A stretch of 25,205 bases of DNA, taken from Ruminococcus sp. AF41-9. Lineage in GTDB: Bacteria > Bacillota > Clostridia > Lachnospirales > Lachnospiraceae. The stretch covers positions 1 to 25,205 of the forward strand of contig NZ_QUDO01000054.1 in the NCBI RefSeq assembly GCF_003477525.1, in the 5' to 3' direction. Below the pieces are notes generated by a model. That model was not told where the DNA came from, did not search any database, and worked only from the letters and a program-made list of their open reading frames with translations. A program made the position numbers and the translations under genes. The number at the start of each line of letters is the position of its first letter. Positions within the stretch are counted from its first letter, which is position 1. This document shows positions 7,300-15,600 of the stretch, piece after piece.

Positions 7300-8166
7300 T
7301 TAACGCAATGGACAATCAGATACTTTTATATTTTGAGCCAGTTTATGCAATCCAAGATGTCTGCAGTAGTTTTCCAAATCTTTTGGATTCTGGGATGAAC
7401 GTGGTCCGATAATAATTGAATTGATAATATCTTCCCTGTGCATATTTTCTGTTTCTAAGACTTTTTGTAAATCTAAAATGTAGAACTCTTTTATTATATT
7501 GAATGTTTTGTATTCGATATGAGAATCGTTGTCCGTTACAAAATATGGTGCGATTCGGATTTCCTTTTCAGCAGTAAATGTAGGATGTTTGTGAATAAGG
7601 GCACATAATGCTAAATTATCAATGAATCCATCTAAGTTGGAAAATCCTTCCAGAATTCCAGTGGAAATATATGAAGACAATAATTTGTATAATTCATGAT
7701 CCCTGGTCTCCTGAGTATAATACTGTTCGCCAATGATCATCCCATGATAATATAACAAGTTGTGCAATGCTTCGGTATTGAATTCTATTGCAACACCACG
7801 TCCATAATCGGCATAGCGGTCCCATTGAGCTGCATCGTCTAATGCCTGTGACAAACAGAACATAAAAAGGTGTTTTTGCGATGTTCTGTCATATATTTCT
7901 TTAAATATTTTATCAACATCACATTTGGGTTTTATATTGTTTTGGGTAAGACCGTTCTCAATGTTCTGCTTCAGGTTATCAATAAACCCAATCACTTCTT
8001 TTGCATCATTCACATTCGTTGCGCTGCCAAACCAAATCTCTTTTTTCCTTAAAATTCCATCCAAGGCTGGAAAAGAAGTGTAATGCCATAAAGTTTTACC
8101 AACTTTCTGAACAAATTTGTCAGTAGATTCCTGTCTTTTCTGAATTTCTACTAAATTGTAGGTCAT
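7300..8166 (-). CDS. DUF2971 domain-containing protein
   Basis: A 288-residue soluble protein of unknown function. It has the marks of the DUF2971 family: an N-terminal LWHYTSF segment with GILRKKEIWFGSATNVNDAKE (about 26-57), a central MFCLSQALDDAAQWDRYA block, and GRGVAIEFN. The ATG at 8166 is preferred to the in-frame TTG two codons upstream, because AGAGG lies eight bases before it. The gene stands alone, with its own terminator. It lies just downstream of the BlaR1-like gene in the same orientation, 58 bases after it, and could be read from that transcript. No signal peptide or membrane segment is visible. Members are often found in variable genome regions, but I cannot assign a reaction. 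Confidence 0.85.
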   Translation of the reverse strand: MTYNLVEIQKRQESTDKFVQKVGKTLWHYTSFPALDGILRKKEIWFGSATNVNDAKEVIGFIDNLKQNIENGLTQNNIKPKCDVDKIFKEIYDRTSQKHLFMFCLSQALDDAAQWDRYADYGRGVAIEFNTEALHNLLYYHGMIIGEQYYTQETRDHELYKLLSSYISTGILEGFSNLDGFIDNLALCALIHKHPTFTAEKEIRIAPYFVTDNDSHIEYKTFNIIKEFYILDLQKVLETENMHREDIINSIIIGPRSSQNPKDLENYCRHLGLHKLAQNIKVSDCPLR

Positions 8167-8223
8167 ATACAATACCTCTTCTGAAATAATATCATTTGAA
8201 TATGCATCGATCGGACAAATCCT

Positions 8224-9972
8224 TTATTCTGTATAGATGTTCCCATTCTCATCCGTCCAGGTGCCGTCACCATTGTCTGTGTATCCGACCCCATCTGCGT
8301 CACAATAATAATAATCTCCGTTTGTTGTTTCTATTACATTAACAGTACCGTTACTGCCCTGAAGTTCATGCTGTTCCAGTTGGTTTCCGAAATGATAACC
8401 TTCGTCATTCCAGGTACGATATGAATTCCCATTGGCATCTGCCCAGTTTCCATCTCCCTGATAACTGTATCGGCTCCCATAATCATCAGAATAGGTCCCA
8501 TCTCCGTTATCGTAAAGAACTCTGGATTCTTCATCTCCTCCACCCGGTGCTACAATTGATGCTACACCGGAAGTAGTAGTGAATCCACTGGTATATGGTA
8601 CGCCTGCTGGCAGATTTTCATAAGATGAAACAGACCCGTTGTTGTCAGAGGTAATTCCATCATCGGTCGTTTCACTTACCTGTCCGCTGTTTTCCATGGC
8701 AGGTTCATCATTTGTTTCCGCATCCGCTTTTTCCTCTTCGTCTACAGAATCCTCTGTATCTGTATTCTCTGTCACTCCTCCTTCGTCCTGTGTTTCAGCA
8801 GCTTTCTGCATAGTTACCATTTCAGAAAACGGTGCATAATCCGGTACATTATTTTTCTCTGGATCTGCATTTTTTTCAATACCAGACTTCTCCGTCTCTA
8901 CTGAAACTGTATCTGTCCCGGCAGAGACATTAAATACCAGATTACCGCCTGCAAGCAGCAGCGTCACAAGAATTCCCGGAAGAATTCCTTTGCGGAGTTT
9001 CCGAATGTTCACCATATACAGAATCCGATCTTTAAACACCATTTCGCTGTCATTAAGACTTGCTGTCACATATGGAATCTGATTTTCCATGGCCACTGTC
9101 CTGAGAAGCAGCTGTCGATATAATTTATGTTCCTTTTTATTAACTCTGCGAACAACCGCTGTATCACACAGATTTTCAATATCCTTATCCGCTTCTTTCA
9201 GCATGATAAGAAGAAAGGGATTGAACCAGTATATCGATGCACAGATTCGAAGGAGCATCTTATACCAGAGATCCCGATGGCAATAATGTGTAAGTTCATG
9301 GTAAAAGATAAGTTTTCTTTCTTCTGCTGAATACCCGGTTGCTGGTAGATACAATTTTGTATGTAAAAGTCCTGCAAGAAGCGGTGTGGTAAGACCTGCG
9401 TTTTGCCTGAGTTCCGGTATTCTGCGTACGTGCTTCTTTTGACACGCTGCACGGTACATCTGAATACTCACCGTATCACTTACCTGTAGACTCATCCGTT
9501 CCAGATTCCTTATAGAAAAATAATATGCCAGCAATTCTCCTGTCAGTTTAAGTACCGCTACGCTCGGCCAGACAGCAGCAAAAATCAAAGCCACAATTCC
9601 CAGCCATTTATCTGATTCGTACCTGACAGTTCTCTTTTGTTCCAGGATTTCTGTCAAATTTTTCATGTCATTGCTCGCAGATGATACGGTTTCTGTTATC
9701 TTCTGACTTTTCTCTGGTCTGACTGCGTAATCCGTTATCTTCGGGTTTTGCGTATTCTGTTGACTGCTTCTAAGTACTTTGAAATCCACCAGTGCCAGAT
9801 TCTCCGGAAGGCGCACCGGAACACAAAGGCTTATCGTAATCAATAGCCAGATAAAGTACTTCCATCTCGCTGATACACGTCCTTTAAACAGAGTCGCAAG
9901 CACTTTTACCAGTAAAATTACTACTGCTGCAATAATATTCAGTTTCAGAATGTGCAGAATAAGAACTTCCAT
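8224..9972 (-). CDS. BlaR1/MecR1-like M56 metalloprotease receptor with a novel C-terminal module
   Basis: A 582-residue membrane antirepressor. Helices lie at about 4-26, 36-55, 122-150 and 328-348. The zinc protease core has HELTHY (H225, E226, H229) and a second-ligand stretch DIENLCD (E266). In BlaR1/MecR1 the protease acts in the cytoplasm to cause loss of the BlaI repressor. After the last helix there is no penicillin-binding sensor domain and no SxxK motif. Instead there is an acidic Ser/Thr/Glu-rich linker (about 350-455), then a repeat module (about 486-582) with DNGDGTWTDENGN motifs. The same module ends the secreted protein encoded at 10501-11403. The gene follows the repressor by six bases in one operon. 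The ligand is presumably not a beta-lactam; what it senses is unknown. Confidence 0.9.
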   Translation of the reverse strand: MEVLILHILKLNIIAAVVILLVKVLATLFKGRVSARWKYFIWLLITISLCVPVRLPENLALVDFKVLRSSQQNTQNPKITDYAVRPEKSQKITETVSSASNDMKNLTEILEQKRTVRYESDKWLGIVALIFAAVWPSVAVLKLTGELLAYYFSIRNLERMSLQVSDTVSIQMYRAACQKKHVRRIPELRQNAGLTTPLLAGLLHTKLYLPATGYSAEERKLIFYHELTHYCHRDLWYKMLLRICASIYWFNPFLLIMLKEADKDIENLCDTAVVRRVNKKEHKLYRQLLLRTVAMENQIPYVTASLNDSEMVFKDRILYMVNIRKLRKGILPGILVTLLLAGGNLVFNVSAGTDTVSVETEKSGIEKNADPEKNNVPDYAPFSEMVTMQKAAETQDEGGVTENTDTEDSVDEEEKADAETNDEPAMENSGQVSETTDDGITSDNNGSVSSYENLPAGVPYTSGFTTTSGVASIVAPGGGDEESRVLYDNGDGTYSDDYGSRYSYQGDGNWADANGNSYRTWNDEGYHFGNQLEQHELQGSNGTVNVIETTNGDYYYCDADGVGYTDNGDGTWTDENGNIYTE

Positions 9973-9978
9973 AATTTG

Positions 9979-10368
9979 CTATTCCTCCCTGTCCTCCAGG
10001 TTCTTAAGAAATTCACTGAGATCCTGGACTTCTTCTGAGCTGATCTTCTTTCCATGATAAAGTGAAGTTACAAACTTTTTTAGTGAATTCCCATAAAGTT
10101 TCTCAAGAACACTCTGGCTTTCATGTGCCTGATAATCTGACTGCGAAACCAGGGGTGTATACAGATTCATTTTTCCCTGTTTCGTCACTTCCACGAAATT
10201 TTTGTTCTCCAATCTGGTCAGCAATGACAAAATTGTTGTTGATGCAAGCTTTTTCTTCATATTGATCACTTTCTCGATCTCCGGTCTGGTCATCGGCGGA
10301 GTATTATTCCAAAGAACGAGCATAATATCCAGCTCTGATTCCGGAAGTCTCTGGTAAGTTTTTTTCAC
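9979..10368 (-). CDS. BlaI/MecI-family transcriptional repressor
   Basis: A 129-residue winged-helix repressor of the penicillinase-repressor family. It starts with the typical LPESELDIMLVLW stretch and the recognition region LASTTILSLLTRLENKNFVEV. A C-terminal dimerisation and cleavage region follows (about 75-129). The GTG at 10368 is chosen because a full AGGAGG lies nine bases before it. A nearby ATG at 10376 is out of frame and stops after three codons. A TACA-NN-TGTA operator lies just downstream of its likely promoter, so it should repress itself and the BlaR1-like gene. Two more operators control the secreted-protein gene upstream. No beta-lactamase gene is present. Confidence 0.94.
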   Translation of the reverse strand: MKKTYQRLPESELDIMLVLWNNTPPMTRPEIEKVINMKKKLASTTILSLLTRLENKNFVEVTKQGKMNLYTPLVSQSDYQAHESQSVLEKLYGNSLKKFVTSLYHGKKISSEEVQDLSEFLKNLEDREE

Positions 10369-10395
10369 TTTTTCATACCTCCTGTTACATATTTT

Positions 10396-10445
10396 CTACA
10401 AATGTAGGAATAACTCTATTTTACCACGGTTCACGGAAATGGCAA
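10396..10445 (-). promoter_or_regulatory. promoter and BlaI-type operator of the repressor operon
   Basis: CTACAAATGTAG (10396-10407) matches the TACA-NN-TGTA core of BlaI/MecI operators. Upstream on the minus strand, a possible -10 TAAAAT (10418-10423) and -35 TTGCCA (10440-10445) are 16 bp apart. This places the operator at about the transcription start, as expected for autorepression. The operator is clear; the promoter is a by-eye match. Confidence 0.7.
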
Positions 10446-10480
10446 GGGCTTTTGCACAATTTGCAAATGCCCTTGCCATT
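10438..10480 (-). terminator. long hairpin between the secreted-protein gene and the repressor gene
   Basis: Arms AATGGCAAGGGC (10438-10449) and its exact complement (10469-10480) pair over 12 bp. After one mismatch, a further 6 bp (TTTGCA/TGCAAA, 10451-10456 and 10462-10467) extend the stem around a 5-nt loop. It lies 21 bases after the stop of the secreted-protein gene. No clear T-tract follows, so termination is likely but not classic. Its left arm overlaps the putative -35 of the repressor promoter. Confidence 0.5.
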
Positions 10481-10500
10481 CCTGCAGCTACTGACCACTA

Positions 10501-11403
10501 TCAGTCTATTTCTGTATAACTGCTGCCATTTTCATCACTCCATGTCCCGTCTCCGTTGTCCGTAAATCCTGTACCATTTTCATCCTGGAAATAATAATCA
10601 CCATTTGTAGTTTCCGTAACCGTCACAGTATTACCGTTTGCATCCTGAAGGTCATGCTGTTCCAACGTATGTCCCAGATGATGAGTATCATCATTCAGAG
10701 CTGAGTAGGTATTTCCATTTTCGTCGGTATAAGTCTCATCCCCATTATCGGTATAGTTCATTCCATCATCTCCACGATATTCACAAGAATAATCTTTGTG
10801 AAGAATGTAATTAATCTCAATGGTATTTCCATCACTGTCAACTAATGTCATTGGTGAAGTAGAAAGGATATCGGAATCATCATTGCTGTCCGAGGATTTT
10901 GCAGAAGCATTTTCTTCTGTATCGGAGGAATCTGAATCTCCTCCTGACTTCTGACTGGCAGTATCTGTAGTTGCCTTATCAGAATCATCAGAAGAATCAT
11001 CGGTCTGGTTTTCATTCTCCTGTCTGGTAAGTGAAGGATTTCCAGGATACGAAATATATTCTACAAATTTTCTGACTTCACTGATGTCATCTGCATCTTT
11101 TGCATATCCCACTGCCATATACAGGCTGTTTCCTTCTGAATAAATTGTCTGATAGCAGGCATCGTATGTGTCATTGCATTTGGCAATCCCTGTTTTGACA
11201 TCCTCCAGTGAATATTTATAGATATTTACATAATCATTTCCGTTCGTATAGCTTGCATAGGTACCTTCCGTATCTGCTTTTTCCCATTCAGATCCAGCCG
11301 GCGGCTGTGTATAGAAATCGTTATTTCCTGCTGCCATAACCGTTGCAGCTGAAAAAATCCCAAGTGTTGCTACCGTCATAAGTGTCATAAATTTTGTCTT
11401 CAT
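10501..11403 (-). CDS. secreted acidic protein with the same C-terminal module as the BlaR1-like receptor
   Basis: A 300-residue exported protein of unrecognised family. Residues 1-25 are a signal peptide (MKTKF, hydrophobic core, VMAAG cleavage region). Residues 26-120 form a compact domain with two cysteines (C76, C83) that could pair. Residues 125-185 are a Ser/Asp/Glu-rich linker. Residues 185-300 are a tandem module with YTDNGDETYTDENGN and FTDNGDGTWSDENGS, closely matching residues 506-582 of the receptor, including LEQH-LQ and ETTNGDYY. The ATG at 11403 follows AGGAG at eight bases; the open frame upstream of it covers the promoter and operators and is rejected. No LPXTG or lipobox is seen, so it is probably released or held by charge. 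It is the evident target of the BlaI-like repressor. Function is unknown. Confidence 0.88.
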   Translation of the reverse strand: MKTKFMTLMTVATLGIFSAATVMAAGNNDFYTQPPAGSEWEKADTEGTYASYTNGNDYVNIYKYSLEDVKTGIAKCNDTYDACYQTIYSEGNSLYMAVGYAKDADDISEVRKFVEYISYPGNPSLTRQENENQTDDSSDDSDKATTDTASQKSGGDSDSSDTEENASAKSSDSNDDSDILSTSPMTLVDSDGNTIEINYILHKDYSCEYRGDDGMNYTDNGDETYTDENGNTYSALNDDTHHLGHTLEQHDLQDANGNTVTVTETTNGDYYFQDENGTGFTDNGDGTWSDENGSSYTEID

Positions 11404-11430
11404 CGTGGATTCTCCTAGAATTTTATTTTC

Positions 11431-11481
11431 TACATCTGTAGAAGTTAATTGTATTCTACAACTGTAGAATACAATTGTCAA
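11431..11481 (-). promoter_or_regulatory. promoter with two BlaI-type operators for the secreted-protein gene
   Basis: On the minus strand TTGACA (11476-11481) and TAGAAT (11453-11458) are exactly 17 bp apart, a near-consensus vegetative promoter. One operator (TACA-NN-TGTA, 11457-11466) lies in the spacer and overlaps -10. It is the centre of a 14-bp-arm palindrome (11447-11460 and 11463-11476). A second operator (11431-11440) lies 26 bp further downstream, in the leader. A strong promoter blocked by two repressor sites predicts tight repression and high output once induced. Confidence 0.85.
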
Positions 11482-11710
11482 TTCTTTTTTCTATATTTTT
11501 TTATCATTTCAGTTTAATTTCTATTTTTCCTTCCACTGGGCTATATAAATCCAGAGGATCTTCATCACTTTCATAAACACATCCTTCGCCTTCTCCAAAT
11601 GATTTGCGGCATACTGGACATGATAGTCAGAACTAACATTTCTTTTTTCATTTTTCTGCAATCATATTTCCATCAAAAGAGCCATTTTACGCCATTCCTG
11701 CAATAAAAAA
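11482..11710. other. intergenic region with short minus-strand open frames, possible gene remnant
   Basis: This is part of a 410-base stretch without a clear gene. Two overlapping minus frames look coding. One (11504-11626, no start codon) contains CPVC and ends in VEGKIEIKLK after an acidic run. The other (11521-11661) could start at a TTG and contains YHVQYAANHLEKAKDVF. Neither has a convincing ribosome site. They may be two halves of one decayed gene end at the junction between the chromosomal-looking and element-like DNA. Confidence 0.25.
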
Positions 11711-11759
11711 AGGCCCTCCCGGATAGACCATGATTGTTCCTGTCCATCCAGAAAGACCT
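11711..11759 (-). terminator. intrinsic terminator after the sortase gene
   Basis: Arms at 11711-11728 and 11742-11759 pair over 18 bp with several G-U pairs and a 13-nt loop. Read on the minus strand the stem ends in a run of seven T. It lies 54 bases beyond the sortase stop and closes the long minus-strand gene run. Confidence 0.8.
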
Positions 11760-11813
11760 GAAAATAAAAATGTTATATTTTTTAGAAATTATCCATTAAA
11801 TTTCTGCAAGCAT

Positions 11814-12599
11814 TTAAATAAAATCATGGGTTTTGTTTTCCACAAACTCCCCATCAAAGAAAGCAAGAGCATCCGTGGCTTCCTGTACTTCTGTTTCCTC
11901 GTCAGAATATTCTATCTGTTCACCTTTCTCTTCCTGCCTTTCACACCATACGACCAGACGTTTGGAGGCATCTGTTCCACAGGTAGAAAGCAGAAGCGTC
12001 GGAACTTCTTCCTGCGTTCCAAGTAAAAAAGCATCTCCATCTGCCGGTGTATACTCGCATTTTACGATCACAAAGATCCATACCCCTTCATCCGGAAGAT
12101 ACAGATAGAGGATATGGTGTTCTTTTAAAAATTTATCGCCAAGGAAATTTCGAAGTCCGCGGAACATGCTGCCATCTTTCATATTGTGACCATAAATGAT
12201 GTTCTTGTCATCAGAAAAATCGGCATTGTTATCGGAATCCAGAAAAATGGCCCCTGCCACATGTTCTGTCTTCTTAAAAGTATGTGTCAGGTAATAGGAG
12301 TCATCGTTTCCCTGGACTACCGGGTAATCAATGCTGGTATCCGGGATCCGGATCCATGCAACGATATCCGGATTGATCTTTTTTAATGCCTTAAAATCAA
12401 CCACGGTCTGTTTCCCATCGCTTCCGTCTGTTCCTTCTGTGTGGTCATCCTCATCTGTTTCCTTGACGTATGTACGCAGGTCTTCATATTCCTGCACACC
12501 TTCCCGGTACATAAAGTAAATGCCAAAACCGGTACATACGCAAAAGCTGAGTACCATCAGGCAGACTGCCACGATCATGATTTCTTTTATGTGTCTCAT
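11814..12599 (-). CDS. class B-like sortase
   Basis: A 261-residue membrane-anchored transpeptidase. Residues 7-29 are the N-terminal membrane anchor and 40-65 an acidic linker. The catalytic domain (about 66-225) has H138 in IIYGHNM, C207 in LLLSTCGTD and R214 in ASKRLVVWC. The DYPVVQGNDDSYYLTHTF stretch is typical of the SrtB family. About 35 acidic residues extend past the domain. The start follows GGAGG at five bases. The adhesin gene directly upstream ends in a cell-wall sorting signal with SPKTGD, so this enzyme most likely attaches that protein to the cell wall. Typical SrtB enzymes recognise NPQTN-like motifs, so its pairing with an LPXTG-like signal is notable. A terminator-like hairpin separates the two genes. 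Confidence 0.93.
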   Translation of the reverse strand: MRHIKEIMIVAVCLMVLSFCVCTGFGIYFMYREGVQEYEDLRTYVKETDEDDHTEGTDGSDGKQTVVDFKALKKINPDIVAWIRIPDTSIDYPVVQGNDDSYYLTHTFKKTEHVAGAIFLDSDNNADFSDDKNIIYGHNMKDGSMFRGLRNFLGDKFLKEHHILYLYLPDEGVWIFVIVKCEYTPADGDAFLLGTQEEVPTLLLSTCGTDASKRLVVWCERQEEKGEQIEYSDEETEVQEATDALAFFDGEFVENKTHDFI

Positions 12600-12624
12600 A
12601 CAAACCTCCGATTATTCTTCCTGG

Positions 12625-12654
12625 AAAAAGGGCTGCCGGTAAATCGAGCAGCCC
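12625..12654 (-). terminator. intrinsic terminator or attenuator between adhesin and sortase genes
   Basis: GGGCTGC (12630-12636) and GCAGCCC (12648-12654) form a perfect 7-bp GC-rich stem with an 11-nt loop. On the minus strand it is followed by TTTTT. It begins 13 bases after the adhesin stop and ends about 30 bases before the sortase start, so sortase expression should depend on read-through. Confidence 0.75.
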
Positions 12655-12667
12655 TGAACCGTATTCC

Positions 12668-15600
12668 TTAATTTCCTTTTTTCTTCTTATACCAGATCAC
12701 GCCGCCAATGCCGCAGGCAGAAAGGACTGCCAGAAGGATCGGAAGCCAGATGTTGGTGCTGTCCCCTGTTTTCGGGCTGTTTCCTGTCGGTGTGTTGCCG
12801 GAAGGGGATTTGGTGTTTTTGATCTCTTTTACGATCTCGATCACCTTGGTTTTTCCGTCTTTGTATTCAAAGCGGATCTCTTCTTTTTTGCTGCTTAATT
12901 CATAACCATTTGGTGCTTTGGTCTCTACCAGGATATATTCCACGGTTTTCTCTACTTTTCCATTTTTATAAGTAGCAATCGGAATCTTGCCGCTTGTCGC
13001 TGTTCCGGTCTTATCCGTTACCAGTTTTTCTACGACTTTTCCGCTTTCCTTTTCACGCAGTTCAAATTCTGCTCCTGAAAGGGCTGCCTTACTGGTGGAA
13101 TCGGTCTTTTTGATGACCAGTTTTCCATACGGATGTGCGTCCTTCATTTTGACTTTCTGGACTTTTCCAGTATCTTTTACCGTAAATTTCACATCTTCCG
13201 CAATGAGGTATCCATCCGGGGCCTGCTCTTCACGAAGGGTATATTCGCCTACCGGAAGTTTTTCGACCATATGCGGTTTATCCGTGGACGTCCAGCTTTC
13301 AACTTTCTTTCCATCTTTATCCAGGATGATCAGTTTTGCTCCCGGTACCTCACTGGAATCCGTAATGTCTTTCTTGCTGATTTCCACTTTGGTCACATCA
13401 TCAAGCATCTGGTGTTTCTGTACTTCTTTTGTGTTTTCGACGGTAAATTCAATACTTTCCGCAGTCACATAACCATCTGCCGGCTTTGTTTCTGTCATCT
13501 TGTATTTCTTTCCTACGATAAGACCCTTGATGATATGTGCTTCCTCTTTGGATACCCATTCATCCACCGTATTTCCATCCTCATCTGTTACCTTTAAGGA
13601 TGCTCCCGGAAGTTCTTTTTTGTCCGTCAGGTCTGCTTTGGAAAGTTCTACCGTAGTCTGTTCATCTTCAAAGGTGAACGCATACTCTGCAACACTGGTT
13701 CCACTGCCCTGGTACTCAAAAGTGAATTCCTGCGGTTCCTGGTCTGTCACATAGCCATCCGGGGCGGCAAGTTCCTTAATGTAGTACCTGCTGTCAACCG
13801 GGAGATCTGCAACAAAGCGGATCTTTCCATCCTCATCTGTGGTCTTCAGTTCGATCAGGGTGTCTTTCGCAAGGAGTACTTTTCCTTTTGAAGATACGAT
13901 GTCGTCTGCTGCATAGAGGCCAAAGATTGCCCCGGAAAGTACTTTGTTACTGTCCTTTTCTTTTTTCAGGACTTCCACCTGTACCCTCTGGCGCGCATTC
14001 TGCCAGTCGGCACTATAAGTAACCAGAGGTGTATCCTGGTCACGGTATGTAAGATCCACATATCTTGGTTCATTATCTAGAACGTAGCCATGTGAGGGCT
14101 CTTTTTCCACGATGTAATAACGTCCAAGCGGAAGGTTATCCATCTGGGCGATGCCATTTCCATCTGTTGTAATGGAGGCGACCAGTTCATCTGCCGCATA
14201 ATAATCTGCACTTACCCCGTCTGCTGCACGGATGGCTTCTGCCGCGTAAACATTAAAGGTTACATCGGTCAGGTTTCCGGTCACATAGTTGAACAGGTGC
14301 TCGATCATGCCTTTTGCATTGTCAAGAAGGGATACACTGTCTAAGAATTCCCCTTTCTTGTTTACCAGAAGTCTTGCTACCGGGACTTCATCTTCCATTT
14401 TGACTTTCTGTACTTCTGCAGTATCAGAGATCGTGAACTCTACGTCTGTTGCACGTAAGTAACCGTATGGTGCAAGCTCCTCACGCAGAATGTATGTTTT
14501 TCCAACCTGAAGTCTCTTGATCACATGAGGGGAATCCTTTACGGATGTCCAGGAATCGATCACGTTGCCATCTTTATCCAGTACACTCATGGAAGCCCCG
14601 TCAAGTTCTGTTCCGGTCGTGATATCTGCTTTTGTTACTTCTACCGTTGTCGGCTGATTTTTCTTCACGGATTTTAATTTGATCGTTTTTACGTCCTGGC
14701 CCTGGTATGTGGCATCAAATTCCAGGATCTCATCGGAAGATACATAACCCGCCGGCGCCTGCAGCTCTTTTACATAGTATCTGCCAAGCGGAAGATCCAG
14801 CGTAAACGCTGCCTTACCTTTTTCGTTGCTTGTGATCTCCTGAAGCAGTGTATCTGCTTTTACGATTACCTTGTCGCCGGAAGAAATTGCTTCTTTATTG
14901 TATAATCCAAAGGTTGCACCTTTTAAAGTCTTTCCGGTCTCGGCATCCTGTTTTTCCACACTCAGCTCTACTTTCTGGCGTTCATTGGAAAATTCCAGTT
15001 TTTCTTCGATCTCCGGTGTGTTCTGATCCTTATAGATAAAGGATACTTCCTGACTGTCTGGATTTAAGACAAATCCGGCCGGTGTTTTTGTTTCTTTCAC
15101 ACGGTATTTTCCAAGCGGAAGATCTTTGATAACAGCTTCCCCATTTTTATCAGTGGTCACTGTTTTTACCAGGGTATCCTTTGCATAGATCACGTGACGG
15201 TTTCCCTGCTCGTCCACCTGATGATCCGGTGTGAAAATATCTTCTGCTGCGTAGATTTCAAATTCTGCCCCTTCCAGGGAAGTTTCTTCGTATACAAAAT
15301 CCTTTTTAAAGGATTTTAAGGTTTCACCGGATTTATGGATCACCAGTTTACCTTTGACCGGATGGTTTTCATAGGTCACGGTAATGATGGCATCCCCGCT
15401 GACAGAATCCATCTGATAAGCTGTATTCTTGTCAACTTTGATCTCCACATACTGGGTATTCTGGGTGTAGCCATCCGGCGCGCTCACTTCCTCGATCCTG
15501 TAATTTCCGCATTTTAAGGATTCCGGAAGGATCAGGTAACCATTTTCGTCCGTAAAATAGGATTTATGGACAACCGTATTTGGATAGGTCGTTACCTGTT

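Noticed and set aside
8224..10368. A beta-lactam resistance locus
   Set aside because: The repressor and protease core fit, but no beta-lactamase or PBP gene is near and the receptor has no penicillin-binding domain.
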